Shown: piece by piece, positions 27,276 to 37,892 of the stretch
How the letters are laid out: every line of letters starts with the position of its first letter
How positions within the stretch are numbered: position 1 is the stretch's first letter
DNA from: DATDPM01 sp041498815
GTDB lineage: Bacteria; Pseudomonadota; Alphaproteobacteria; DATDPM01
NCBI GenBank assembly: GCA_041498815.1
Contig: JBGQJC010000016.1
Coordinates: 1 to 46,321, forward strand
Length of the DNA: 46,321 bases
Direction of reading: 5' to 3'
Made by a program: the position numbers and the translations under genes
Notes under the pieces: generated by a model
Seen by the model: the letters and a program-made list of their open reading frames with translations, nothing else
Told to the model about the DNA's origin: nothing
Database searches by the model: none

Positions 27276-27821
27276 CTATTCGTCCTTGGGGCCCTCATAT
27301 TCCATGTCGCCAACGCCGATCGCGCCGTCGGCGCGGCCCTTCAAGTAGGCGTAGATCGAATCGATATATTTCATGACGGTCTTGTTCTCGCTGTAGCTTG
27401 GCATCACGCTGTGGCTGCTCGAGGTGATATTTTCTCGGCCGTCTCTTATGACGGTGACGAAATCCTCGTAGGTCAGCGTTTGGAGAGATTCAGCCAGCGC
27501 CGGGGCAAAAGAGCTTCCCAGCGCCGAATAGCCGTGGCAGGCGTGGCAGACGTTGGCATAAATGTTATAGCCGCGGTAGCTGGCGAAGTTCACCTTGCCG
27601 TCCGGGTAGACCTTGTACGGTTTGCCGTCGAAGCGGGTGTCGGCATCGCCCGCTCGGCCGTTTGCGGCGCCGGCGAGGATGGCCGTGACGATCGCACCGA
27701 GGACGATTGAATATGCCGCCGGATATTTCGGGGAACGCGTCGTGAATTCCTTTCCGGATTGTAGCCGCGCGGGCTTTAATATGTGCCGCGTCCCGGGGTT
27801 GCGCGCAACCGGCAATCGCAA
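27276..27821 (-). CDS. c-type cytochrome, methanol-metabolism type (XoxG/MxaG-like)
   Basis: Up to 181 residues. A signal peptide (PAAYSIVLGAIVTAILAGA) precedes a mature domain with one heme motif CHACH and the family pattern GSSFAPALAESLQTLTYEDF, VIRDGRENI, SVMPSY (distal Met) and YLKGRADGAIG. This matches small cytochromes that accept electrons from PQQ-linked methanol/alcohol dehydrogenases, but no dehydrogenase or PQQ gene is in the window. The start is uncertain: the only standard in-frame start is TTG 27819-27821, which has no ribosome site. A good AAAGGA (27748-27753) sits in front of two ACG codons at 27741-27743 and 27738-27740, placed where a start would fit the signal peptide. Confidence 0.85.
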   Translation of the reverse strand: MRLPVARNPGTRHILKPARLQSGKEFTTRSPKYPAAYSIVLGAIVTAILAGAANGRAGDADTRFDGKPYKVYPDGKVNFASYRGYNIYANVCHACHGYSALGSSFAPALAESLQTLTYEDFVTVIRDGRENITSSSHSVMPSYSENKTVMKYIDSIYAYLKGRADGAIGVGDMEYEGPKDE

Positions 27822-27917
27822 CGCGGCGTACCGGTATCTGTTAAAAACCCTTCATTCGTTATGCTTTTGACACGCCCCGACCCTATGATCCGAGGCCATG
27901 GCGGAAGAAGGATAACC

Positions 27918-29750
27918 GTGTCGCGCCTTAATCGATGCATCGCCGGCCTGATCGGCCTTGCGGTCGTGGGCGCCGCGCAAACGGCCGGGGCCGCCGCCTT
28001 GCGCCACAGCGTGATCCTGTTCGTGCCCGATGGGTTGCGCTCCGGGATCGTGACCCCGGAGACGGCGCCGACCTTCTCCCAGGTGCGGGATAAAGGCGTC
28101 AATTTCACGAACGGCCACTCGCTGTTTCCGACCTTCACGACCGCAAACGCGTCCGCCTTTGCCACCGGTCACTATCTCGGCGATACCGGCGACTTTAGCA
28201 ACACCATCTACACGGGATTTCCGGTCCCCGGGGCCGCCGGGAGCGTCACCCCGTTCCTGGAAAACGACCAGGTGTTGGGCGACATGGACGAGCATTTCGC
28301 CGGCAATTACCTCAACGAAAAAACGATCCTGGCCGCCGCGCGCGGCGCCGGCTTCTTGACCGCGGCGGTTGGCAAACTCGGCCCCGCCGCGATTCAGGAC
28401 GTGACCGCGCGGACGGGGGCGCAGACCATCGTGGTGGACGATTCGACCGGCCGCGACGGCATCCCGCTCCCGCCCGAAATCACGGCGGCCCTGAGCCGGG
28501 CGGGGTTGCCCGCGGTGACGCCGCCGCGCGGGGCGAACGGCGACGCGGGGGACATGAAAACCCCTGGCACGAAATCGGCCAACGTCGCGCAACAAAAATA
28601 TTTCGCCGAGGTGGCGACCAAGGTGATCCTGCCGCGCTTCGCCCTGGCCGGAAGACCGTTCGTCCTCGTCTTCTGGTCGCGCGATCCCGACGGCACCCAG
28701 CACACTCAGGGCGACAGCCTGGGGGAGGTCGTTCCGGGCATCAACGGGCCGACCTCGATTGCGGCGATCCGCAACGCCGACGACAATCTGGCCCAGATCA
28801 TGGCGGCCTTGCGCCAACTCGGTCTCGACGAAACCACCGACGTCATCGTCGCCGCCGACCACGGATTCTCGACCATCGCCAAGGAGAGCAAGACAAGCCT
28901 CGCCGCGCAGTCCAAATATTCGGACGTGCCGGCAAATCTTTTGCCGCAAGGCTTTCTTGCCATGGACTTGGCGCAAGCGCTCGCTCTTCCCCTGAACGAC
29001 CCCGATGCGAAGAATGCGCCCGTCGACCCCAAATTGGGGCAGCATCCCCGGCGCGGCAACGGCCTGATTGGCCGCGATCCGGCCGCGCCCGACGTCGTGG
29101 TGGCGGCAAACGGCGGCTCCGACCTGATTTATCTGCCGCAAGGAAATGCGAAAGAGCTTGCGCCGCGCGTGGTGGCGGCGTTACTCGCAGAGGACTATGT
29201 GAGCGGGCTGTTCGTGGACGATAAGCTGGGCAAGATTCCCGGCGCCTTGCCCTTGAGCGCCGTCAATCTTGCCGGGACCGCCGTGACGCCGCGCCCCGCG
29301 ATCGTCGTCAATTTCCGCTCCTTCGACACCGGTTGCGGGAAGCCGGCGCTGTGCGCGGCGGTCGTCGCCGACACCGGCTTGCAACAGGGCCAGGGCATGC
29401 ACGGAAGCTTGAGCCGCGCCGACACTTGGAACTTCATGGCGGCGATCGGGCCCGATTTCAAATCCGGATACGTGGACGAAGCGCCGGCCAGCAACGCGGA
29501 TATCGCGATGACGATGGCCCGGCTGCTCCGCATCGGTCTGCCGCGCAAAGGCAAGCTCGTGGGGCGCGTCTTGAGCGAGAGTTTCAAGGGCGGGAAGCCG
29601 GTTGCCTGGAAGAACAGCACGGTCGTCTCGGGCCCCGCCGAAAACGGCCTTCGCACCGTCTTGAACATGCAATCCACGGGCGGCGCGGTTTATTTCGACG
29701 CCGCCGGATTCGAGGGGCGCACCGTGGGCCTCAATCCCCCGCCGCCCTAA
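27918..29750 (+). CDS. Exported alkaline phosphatase/phosphodiesterase-family enzyme
   Basis: 610 residues from GTG 27918 (AGAAGG 6 bases upstream), giving a signal peptide ending AAQTAGAAA. Alkaline phosphatase superfamily features: metal Asp in FVPDGLR, a Thr nucleophile in FPTFTTANASAFATGH, the segment SRDPDGTQHTQGDS with Asp and His ligands, ADHGFST with Asp-His, and a late His in GMHGSLSRADTWN. The layout fits type I phosphodiesterase/nucleotide pyrophosphatases more than classical PhoA. The substrate is unknown. It is divergent from the cytochrome gene; no partner follows. Confidence 0.85.
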   Translation: MSRLNRCIAGLIGLAVVGAAQTAGAAALRHSVILFVPDGLRSGIVTPETAPTFSQVRDKGVNFTNGHSLFPTFTTANASAFATGHYLGDTGDFSNTIYTGFPVPGAAGSVTPFLENDQVLGDMDEHFAGNYLNEKTILAAARGAGFLTAAVGKLGPAAIQDVTARTGAQTIVVDDSTGRDGIPLPPEITAALSRAGLPAVTPPRGANGDAGDMKTPGTKSANVAQQKYFAEVATKVILPRFALAGRPFVLVFWSRDPDGTQHTQGDSLGEVVPGINGPTSIAAIRNADDNLAQIMAALRQLGLDETTDVIVAADHGFSTIAKESKTSLAAQSKYSDVPANLLPQGFLAMDLAQALALPLNDPDAKNAPVDPKLGQHPRRGNGLIGRDPAAPDVVVAANGGSDLIYLPQGNAKELAPRVVAALLAEDYVSGLFVDDKLGKIPGALPLSAVNLAGTAVTPRPAIVVNFRSFDTGCGKPALCAAVVADTGLQQGQGMHGSLSRADTWNFMAAIGPDFKSGYVDEAPASNADIAMTMARLLRIGLPRKGKLVGRVLSESFKGGKPVAWKNSTVVSGPAENGLRTVLNMQSTGGAVYFDAAGFEGRTVGLNPPPP

Positions 29751-29828
29751 GGCGCGTCACCGTCCCGTCAGCCGGTCGATGGCGTTGCGGAATTCGAAGG
29801 CGCCTTCGGTGATTCCGAGCCGGGCCGC

Positions 29829-30167
29829 CTATTTGCAGCGCACGTGTTCGGCGTTGGTCTGGATGGCGTAGGGGGAGACGTTGGTACCGGTATCGACTTG
29901 GTCGAACCTGCCCTCGACCATGATGGTGTTGCCGTTGGCGCAGCGCGTGCGGCCGGTCACGAACACCCAAACGTCGCCGCGGCAGGGAAGATTCGAATCG
30001 CGGATGAAGAATGACGTCAAGTCTTTCGCATCCCGGTAGGTTAAATCCGAGACGACGCCCGTGGCGGTCACGACGCTGCCCTGCAGCGCATCGCATTCGT
30101 TTGCGGCGCGGGCCGGAGCCGCGGCAAGCGCAAACACGACAAGAATGAGGGTGGCAATCACGCGCAT
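29829..30167 (-). CDS. Small secreted protein with two Cys pairs, possibly OB-fold
   Basis: 112 residues. The signal peptide ends AAPARA before ANECDAL. The mature domain (about 90 residues) has four Cys (near residues 25, 62, 75 and 111), likely as two disulfides, and alternating beta strands with SVVTATGVVSDL, FFIRD, VWVFVTGR and NTIMVEGRFD, which look like an OB-fold core. No family is recognised. The TAG stop at 29829-29831 is followed in the same frame by 23 sense codons (AARLGITEGAFEFRNAIDRL...) before TGA at 29757-29759; these look like real protein sequence, so the gene may have been longer or the stop may be read through. Confidence 0.72.
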   Translation of the reverse strand: MRVIATLILVVFALAAAPARAANECDALQGSVVTATGVVSDLTYRDAKDLTSFFIRDSNLPCRGDVWVFVTGRTRCANGNTIMVEGRFDQVDTGTNVSPYAIQTNAEHVRCK

Positions 30168-30244
30168 GGAACGGCCGGCTCACATTCTCCCAAGGTACGC
30201 GGCGGCATTGTACCGGGGCGCTCCGGTCTCGGGCAACCGGGCGA

Positions 30245-31678
30245 TCAGGACGGCCCCGGCTTTGCCGGCTGGGGCTGCGCCGGCGCGGTGCCGTCCCAAC
30301 CGCCGCCCAAGGCCTTGTAAAGCCCGATAAGGGCATCGAAGCGCGCGAGATCGGCCACAACCAGCGCATCTTCCGCTTGGAAGACGGTGGACTGCGCCTG
30401 GAGCACGGTCAGGAAATCCACGGTCCCGGCGCGGTAGCGCAGATCGGCCAGGCGGTAGGCATTTTGCGCCTGCTCATAGGCCTCGCGCTCGAAGCCGTGC
30501 TGCGCCGTGCTCCCCTGCACCGCAGCCAGTGAATCCTCGACGTCGCGGAAGGCGGCGAGGATCGCCTGCCGGTAGGTTTCCATGAGCTCGTGGTAGCGCG
30601 CCTGCGTGAGTTCCTCTTGGCCTTCGAGCTTGTTGCCCTCGAAGATCGGCGCGGTCACCGAGGCGGCGAGCGTATAAAGAAAGCTCCCCGGGCCCAAAAG
30701 GCCGGAGAGAACCAGGCTCTCGCTGCCGCCTTCCCCCGTGAGGTCGATGCTCGGGAAGCGTTGGGCGCGGGCGTTCACGATGTCGAGGTTGGCGGCGTTG
30801 AGATCGGCCTCCGCCTTGCGCACGTCGGGCCGTCGCCGGAGAAGCGATGACGGCAGGCCGGCGATAACCGCGGGCAGCTTCGCCTCGTCGAGCGATTTCG
30901 AGTCCACCGACAGCTCCTCGGGATTGCGGCCGAGCAAAAGCGCCAGGGCATGTATGGCTTGATGCTCCGCCTGGACCAGGGCCGGGATCGCGGCGCGCTG
31001 GGTCGCGACCGCGCTTCTCTGTTGCGCCACCTCGAGGTCGGATACGGTGCCGATGCGGCTCTGGTTTTCCAACAGGTCGAGGATGCTTTCGGCGTTCTTG
31101 AGGTTGTCTTCGGCCAGGCGCACCCGGTCGCGCAAGGAAAGAATCTGGAAATAGGTCGTGGCGACATCCGACACCAGCGTGATGGCGACGGTTTCCTGAT
31201 CGAACGCGCTCGAGCGCACCCGGGCGAGGCCCGCATCCGATGCCGCGCGGTTCTTCCCCCACAGGTCGATCTCATAGGATGCGGCGAGCGAGAGGTTATA
31301 GGTGGTCGAAGTGTTGTTCGAGTTGCCGCCGAAACTCGTGCCCTTCAACTGCGGCTGCTGCTGGCGCGAAACCGATCCCCCGGCGGAAAGCTGCGGGTAA
31401 AGCGCGGCGCCGGCGATCTTGGCATTCGCTTCGGCCTCCGCCACCCGGTCCATGGCGGCGGCGAGGTCGTAATTTCCGGCGATCGCGGTTTTGACGAGCG
31501 TATCCAATTCCTTGCTGTCGAACCCTTGCCACCAAGAGGCATCGGGCCAAATGCCGGCGCCCGAAGCGGGCTCTTTCCAGGCGGAAGGCTTGTCCACCTT
31601 GGGCGGGGCGTAATCGGGGCCCAGGGAACAGGCGGACAGCACGGCGACCATCGTCGCGATGACGGCGCGGCGGAGCAT
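30245..31678 (-). CDS. Outer-membrane efflux lipoprotein (NodT/OprM/TolC family)
   Basis: 477 residues from the ATG at 31676-31678; a longer upstream frame only covers the macB 3' end. Lipobox VLSAC makes C17 the lipidated residue, followed by SLGPDYAPP, the standard NodT-family opening. Two outer-membrane efflux repeats follow with long helical hairpins (Ala/Glu/Gln-rich, e.g. LRDRVRLAEDNLKNAESIL). The C-terminus is Pro-rich. It forms the outer-membrane channel of a tripartite pump with the MacA and MacB proteins encoded just upstream (5-bp gap to macB). Confidence 0.92.
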   Translation of the reverse strand: MLRRAVIATMVAVLSACSLGPDYAPPKVDKPSAWKEPASGAGIWPDASWWQGFDSKELDTLVKTAIAGNYDLAAAMDRVAEAEANAKIAGAALYPQLSAGGSVSRQQQPQLKGTSFGGNSNNTSTTYNLSLAASYEIDLWGKNRAASDAGLARVRSSAFDQETVAITLVSDVATTYFQILSLRDRVRLAEDNLKNAESILDLLENQSRIGTVSDLEVAQQRSAVATQRAAIPALVQAEHQAIHALALLLGRNPEELSVDSKSLDEAKLPAVIAGLPSSLLRRRPDVRKAEADLNAANLDIVNARAQRFPSIDLTGEGGSESLVLSGLLGPGSFLYTLAASVTAPIFEGNKLEGQEELTQARYHELMETYRQAILAAFRDVEDSLAAVQGSTAQHGFEREAYEQAQNAYRLADLRYRAGTVDFLTVLQAQSTVFQAEDALVVADLARFDALIGLYKALGGGWDGTAPAQPQPAKPGPS

Positions 31679-31683
31679 CGTTG

Positions 31684-33692
<2,009 letters not shown>

Positions 33693-33696
<4 letters not shown>

Positions 33697-34859
33697 ATGC
33701 GGGGCGGGCGGGCGGCGGGCGGCGCTTGCGAGCCGCTCCGGCTGCTGCTGGCGGGCTTGCCCTGCTGCTCGAGGACGACAAGATCGCCGACATTGAGCCC
33801 GGATTTGACCTCGGCCGAGAGCCGGTTGGTCACGCCGATCTCGGTCTCGCGCTCCACCGGCTTGCCGTTTTCGAGAACCCGCACGGTGTAGCGGTCCTTC
33901 TCGCCGTGTATGCGATGAAGGGCTGCGACCGGCACCACCGGAACCTGCTTCGCTTCGGCGATGACGAAGAAAACCTGCGCGCTCATCTGCGGCAAGAGGT
34001 CGTGATTCGGATTCTCGACGTCGAAGAGGGAATCGTAAAGGACGACGTTGTTGACGGTTTCGGGCGTGGGGATGATCTGGCGCAGCTTGCCGTAGCGGCG
34101 CTTGTCGGGCTGCCCGAGCGTCGTGAAATAGGCCGGCATGCCGATCGTAAGCTTGGGTGCGTCCGCTTCCGAAACCTGGGTCCAAACCGTCATGGTGTCG
34201 AGATCGGCGATGCGCAGGATGATGGGCGCCGTCTGGTTGGCGTTCAGCGTCTGCCCTTGCTTCGCGGTGATGGAAACGACCGTGCCCGACATGGGCGCGT
34301 AGATCTTGGTGTAGCCGAGGTTGGCGCGGTCGCCGTTGAGGTTCGAGTCGGTCTGCTTGATCTGGGCCTCTATCTCGTCGATCTGGGCGGCGGCGACCTT
34401 GAAGGTCGATTCGGCGATGTCGTAGGCATCCTGACTGGTGGCATGGGCCGCGAGCAATTCCTTCTGGCGCTTGAACTGCCGCTCGGCGAGCGACTTCTGC
34501 GCCTCTTTTTCGGCGACCTGTGCCTTCAGCGTCAGAAGCTGCGCCTCGTCGGCGCTGACCTTCGCCTGATAGACCGTGGGATCGATCTCGGCGAGCAACT
34601 CGTCTTTCTTTACCGTATCGCCGTAATCCACATGGATCTTCTGGAGCTGGCCCGAGACTTGGGTTCCGACATCGACGTAATTGAGGGGCTGGAGCGAGCC
34701 CAAGGCGGAGACCGCGTCCTCGACGTCGCCCACCACAACCGCCTGGGTGAGGAACGGGGAATCGGTTGCGGCCGGCGATTCGAGAAACCACCACGCCGCG
34801 CCGCCGCCGCCAGCCGCCAGCAACACCAGGAACAGCAGAATCTTGGCGGCGCGGCGCAT
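33693..34859 (-). CDS. macA: MacA-type periplasmic adaptor (membrane fusion protein)
   Basis: 388 residues from the ATG at 34857-34859, with GAGGG 6 bases upstream; starts at 34979 and 34991 would add a basic Pro-rich lead. One N-terminal transmembrane helix (LLFLVLLAAGG) is followed by the lipoyl/barrel-sandwich halves (VDVGTQVSGQLQKIHVDYGDTVKKDELLAEIDP, in part), a long coiled-coil hairpin (about 105-195), and the beta-barrel and membrane-proximal domains. The C-terminus is Ser/Arg/Pro-rich. It links MacB to the outer-membrane channel. First gene of the three-gene pump operon. Confidence 0.93.
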
Positions 34860-35162
34860 GGCGGGCCCTCGGTTCCTGACCGGCGCGGGCGAGGGGGCGG
34901 GCCCCTTGAACCGGCTATGGGGAAGCAAGGCGGCCGGACCGTGAACCTCGCCCGGCGTCCGCAATTCGCTGGTCTTCATGATACTTAACACGGTTTTCTG
35001 GCCAAACCCCTGCGCCTTGGTGCGGGCCCGCTTGCTGGCCGAAAAAGCCCGGAATAGCGTTTCCGGCCCGGCGGCTAGGCCATCGGGCCAGCGCTTTTGC
35101 GGGGTTTAGCCGCGTGCTAGGGTGAAAACGCCATTTTGGCCCCCGGGGGGCTCGTTAAAACC
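34860..35162. other. Divergent promoter region between macA and the copper operon
   Basis: 303 bp between macA (minus) and the DUF2946 gene (plus). It holds the macA ribosome site (GAGGG) and must hold both promoters, but no clear -35/-10 pair or copper operator (CueR- or CsoR-type) is visible. Several GGCCCG/CGGGCC half-palindromes are present at about 35022-35096. Confidence 0.4.
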
Positions 35163-35522
35163 ATGAAACGGTTTGCGGCGTTGAGGCCGATTGCAAGCTG
35201 GCTCGTCGCGGTCGCGCTGATCGTTGAATGGCCGCTTGGGCTGGCGCACGCGTCCCATCACCTGGGACAGAACCTGCAATTTGCCCACGACCTTGCCGCC
35301 TCGATTTGCACCGGGGGCACTCCGGCCCAACCCCATCCCGCGAAGCTTATGTTTTGCCCGGCCTGCCAGGCCGTCTCGGCCGCAAAGGCCCTCGTCCCCG
35401 CGGCCCCGGCCCATGCGCTGCCGAGGCTTGCGGCCAATGAGCCCAACCGGGCGGAGCCCGCCCTTCTTGTCGCCGCAGCACCCGTTCGTTCCCAACAGCC
35501 CCGCGGCCCGCCCCAAGCCTGA
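35163..35522 (+). CDS. DUF2946 family protein
   Basis: 119 residues from the ATG at 35163 (the frame is open 9 codons upstream). A hydrophobic signal or anchor (ASWLVAVALIVEW) precedes the DUF2946 hallmarks SICTGGTPA and MFCPACQAVSAA, i.e. an ICTG box and a CxxC pair. Family members are small, often found near copper and TonB genes, and are thought to act in metal handling, although no activity is known. It is the first gene of the run DUF2946, beta-barrel, copC, copD, with 70 bp to the next start. Confidence 0.78.
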   Translation: MKRFAALRPIASWLVAVALIVEWPLGLAHASHHLGQNLQFAHDLAASICTGGTPAQPHPAKLMFCPACQAVSAAKALVPAAPAHALPRLAANEPNRAEPALLVAAAPVRSQQPRGPPQA

Positions 35523-35592
35523 CCGTCCGCGGGCGGCCCAACACTCGAGCCGCCCCCGATCCGGTGCAACGGTCATTGAGGCTCGGGGCCAG

Positions 35593-36531
35593 ATGAAATA
35601 TGTCGTGACCTTCGCCGCGGCGCTTGCCGCGGCCCTATCGGCGCATCAAAGCGCCCATGCCCACGGATTCGCAGGCAAGCGATTCTTTCCCGCCACGATC
35701 GCCACGGACGATCCCTTCGTCGCCGACGAATTGTCGTTGCCGACGGTATCAAGCGTTCCCGATTCGACGAGCGGTGGCGAGCCGTCGACACGGGAAACGG
35801 ATGTCGGCGTCGACATTGCAAAGCGCATCACGCCCAATTTCGGCATCGAAGTCGGGGAGACTTGGAAGCATTTCGATCCCAAGGGCGGCCGCTCGTTCTC
35901 CGGCTTCGATAATCTTGGCGTAGGTGCCAAGTATCTCTTGCTTGAGCGCGACTCGAGCGAATTCTTGTTCTCGGTCGGGCTGGATGCGGATGTTGGCGGC
36001 ACCGGGAGCCAAAAAATCGGCGCCGACCGATTCAGCACGCTGACGCCGGGCATATTCTTCGGCAAGGGCTTCGGAGATCTGCCGGACAGCGCGGCACTTT
36101 TTAAACCCTTTGCGGTTACCGGCGTTCTCGGCGTCGATTTTCCCACCGAATCGCAAAGTGCCGGCGACGGCGGGGACATGGAGCGGCATCCCCATGTGCT
36201 GAACGTCGGCCTCGCCTTCGAATACAGCCTGCCATACCTCCAATCAAACGTGCGCGATATCGGTTTGGGTGCGCCATTCAACCGAATGATTCCTTTGGTG
36301 GAGGTAAATATCCAATCGCCGCTCGACCGCGGATCCGCCGGTAAGACGACGGCCACGATCGGTCCCGGGTTAATTTGGTCGGGACAGTTCATGCAAATTG
36401 GACTGGAAGCGATCGTGCCGGTGAACGAGCGCTCGGGCGATGGTGTCGGCGTCGTCGGTCAGCTCCACTTCTATCTCGACGATATTTTTCCGGCTAGTTT
36501 GGGCCGGCCGGTTTTCGGAGGCGGGCCATGA
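35593..36531 (+). CDS. Outer-membrane beta-barrel candidate, copy B of a copper-linked family
   Basis: 312 residues from the ATG at 35593; the signal peptide ends SAHA before HGFAGKR. It shares with the protein at 16138-17100 the opening (F)FP.T.ATDDPFVADE.S, a central GGTGSQKIGADR...TPGIFFGKGFGDLP, a late YLQSNVRDIGL and the end SLGRPVFG, so the two are paralogues. Strand pattern and aromatic girdle fit an outer-membrane barrel. The stop overlaps the copC ATG by 4 bp, so the link with copper is direct for this copy. The mature N-terminus starts with His, which could bind metal. Function unknown; an outer-membrane copper channel or chaperone is the leading idea. Confidence 0.85.
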   Translation: MKYVVTFAAALAAALSAHQSAHAHGFAGKRFFPATIATDDPFVADELSLPTVSSVPDSTSGGEPSTRETDVGVDIAKRITPNFGIEVGETWKHFDPKGGRSFSGFDNLGVGAKYLLLERDSSEFLFSVGLDADVGGTGSQKIGADRFSTLTPGIFFGKGFGDLPDSAALFKPFAVTGVLGVDFPTESQSAGDGGDMERHPHVLNVGLAFEYSLPYLQSNVRDIGLGAPFNRMIPLVEVNIQSPLDRGSAGKTTATIGPGLIWSGQFMQIGLEAIVPVNERSGDGVGVVGQLHFYLDDIFPASLGRPVFGGGP

Positions 36532-36878
36532 AATTCGTTCTGACGCTCATTGCTTTGCTCTGGGGCCTCGCGCCGGGCGGCGTCTTCGCCCATGCCTTTC
36601 TCGAAAAGGCCGCGCCCGCCGTGGGCGGCACCGTCAACGCCGCGCCGAAGAGCGTCACTCTGTGGTTCAGCCAAGAGCTTGAGCCCGCGTTCAGCACGCT
36701 TCGCGTTGAAGGCGCCGATGGAAAACGGGTCGATCTCGGCAATGCACGGGTGGACGGGGCCGTTTTTTCCGTCTCGCTGCCGCAACTCCCGCCCGGAACC
36801 TATAAAGTCTTCTGGCGCGCGGTATCGGTCGACGCGCATGTGACCGAAGGCGACTTCGCTTTCGAAATCGCGCCATGA
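36528..36878 (+). CDS. copC: Periplasmic copper-binding protein CopC
   Basis: 116 residues. Signal cleavage after VFA leaves His22 as the first residue (HAFLEKAAP). With the later Asp/His in SVDAHVTEGDF this forms the N-terminal Cu(II) site of CopC proteins. The Met/His-rich Cu(I) loop of some CopC members is absent, so this is the Cu(II)-only type. The fold is the usual seven-strand barrel (VTLWFSQELEPAFSTLRV, YKVFWRAVSVDAH). It should hand copper to CopD. It overlaps both neighbours by ATGA. Confidence 0.92.
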   Translation: MKFVLTLIALLWGLAPGGVFAHAFLEKAAPAVGGTVNAAPKSVTLWFSQELEPAFSTLRVEGADGKRVDLGNARVDGAVFSVSLPQLPPGTYKVFWRAVSVDAHVTEGDFAFEIAP

Positions 36879-37744
36879 ACGGTATTGCCGCGGGCGCGCA
36901 CCTGCTGGCCGTGGCGCTTTTGGCGGGCGAGCAATTGTTCGCGGCGGCGATCCTGCCGCGGCACGATGCCCCTCGCCTTGCCCGGGATCTGACGCGTTTG
37001 GCCAAGGCGGGCCTGGTTGCGGCCGCGGTTTCGGCGGTGATTTGGCTCTGGAGCGTCGCAGCCGAGATGAGCGGGTTTGGAATGAGCGAGGCGGTCTTAG
37101 CTATCCCGCGGGTGCTTGCGGACACGGGCTTCGGCCACATCTGGATCGCCCGGATGTCCATCGTTCCGATTCTGGCCGTCTCTTTATTTGCAAAGCCGTC
37201 GCGGCAATTCATGCGCATCGGCACGGTATTGGCGCTTGCCCTTCTCCTCTCTCTTGCCGCCACCGGTCACGCCGCCGGTTCCAGAATCGCCATGGCGATT
37301 CAGGCAGTACATCTGCTGGCCGCGGGACTCTGGTTCGGCGGGCTCGCGGCCCTGCTTATTTCGTTGCGCCAAGCTTCGGAAATGAAAAACGGCGCCCCCT
37401 GGGCGGCGGCGCTCACGCGCCGGTTCGGGCTGGTAGCAAGCCTGGCCGTGTCGCTGCTCGCCGCAAGCGGGGCCTGCGCCGCCGCGTTCCATATCCGCTC
37501 CATTTCGGCTTTGGCGGCGACGCCCTATGGGCATTTCGTTTGGGCGAAGACGGCGCTGTTCCTTGCCGCTTTAGGTATTGCCGCGGTCAACCGCTGGCGG
37601 GTATTGCCGCGCTTGGAAAAAGCCGACAATCTGGCGCATTTGCCGCTCCTGCGCGGCATCGCCGTGGAGTTGGCAATCGTCGGTGCGATATTGCTCTTGG
37701 CGGGCTGGCTCGGCGTGACGCCGCCGCCCCACCACCGGATATGA
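36875..37744 (+). CDS. copD: Copper resistance/uptake membrane protein CopD
   Basis: 289 residues with about eight hydrophobic segments. CopD-family landmarks: a first helix with AAGAHLLAVALLAGE, the HIWIARM and AIQAVHLLAAGLWFGG segments (His and Trp-Gly), and TPYGHFVWAKTALF near the end. It is thought to move copper across the inner membrane with CopC, usually as an importer for copper enzymes. It overlaps copC by ATGA at its start and a small ORF by ATGA at its end. Confidence 0.9.
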   Translation: MNGIAAGAHLLAVALLAGEQLFAAAILPRHDAPRLARDLTRLAKAGLVAAAVSAVIWLWSVAAEMSGFGMSEAVLAIPRVLADTGFGHIWIARMSIVPILAVSLFAKPSRQFMRIGTVLALALLLSLAATGHAAGSRIAMAIQAVHLLAAGLWFGGLAALLISLRQASEMKNGAPWAAALTRRFGLVASLAVSLLAASGACAAAFHIRSISALAATPYGHFVWAKTALFLAALGIAAVNRWRVLPRLEKADNLAHLPLLRGIAVELAIVGAILLLAGWLGVTPPPHHRI

Positions 37745-37884
37745 CGGTTACGATAGATAAACCCCTGCAAAGCCGGACCGCCGAAGGCCATGAGGGCAAC
37801 GCGCGTTTCGTATCCGAGCCCGGGCGTGGCGTGGTCGAGTTTCCAAGGTGCTCCCGCGCTTCGCGGCGCGGCGCGGTGAGTTAA
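37741..37884 (+). CDS. Possible 47-residue ORF coupled to copD
   Basis: The ATG (37741) lies inside the copD stop (ATGA), the same arrangement as barrel-copC and copC-copD. The product would have a Val/Thr-rich start, the segment FVSEPGRGVVEF and a basic tail. I recognise no family, and no homologous shape is apparent. It may be a real small copper-operon peptide, or the degraded start of a lost gene. Confidence 0.3.
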   Translation: MTVTIDKPLQSRTAEGHEGNARFVSEPGRGVVEFPRCSRASRRGAVS

Positions 37885-37892
37885 TCTCGAGC

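Noticed and set aside
27852..29141. Minus-strand frame of 429 codons opposite the phosphatase gene
   Set aside because: Shadow of a strongly supported gene on the other strand; no domain or ribosome site.
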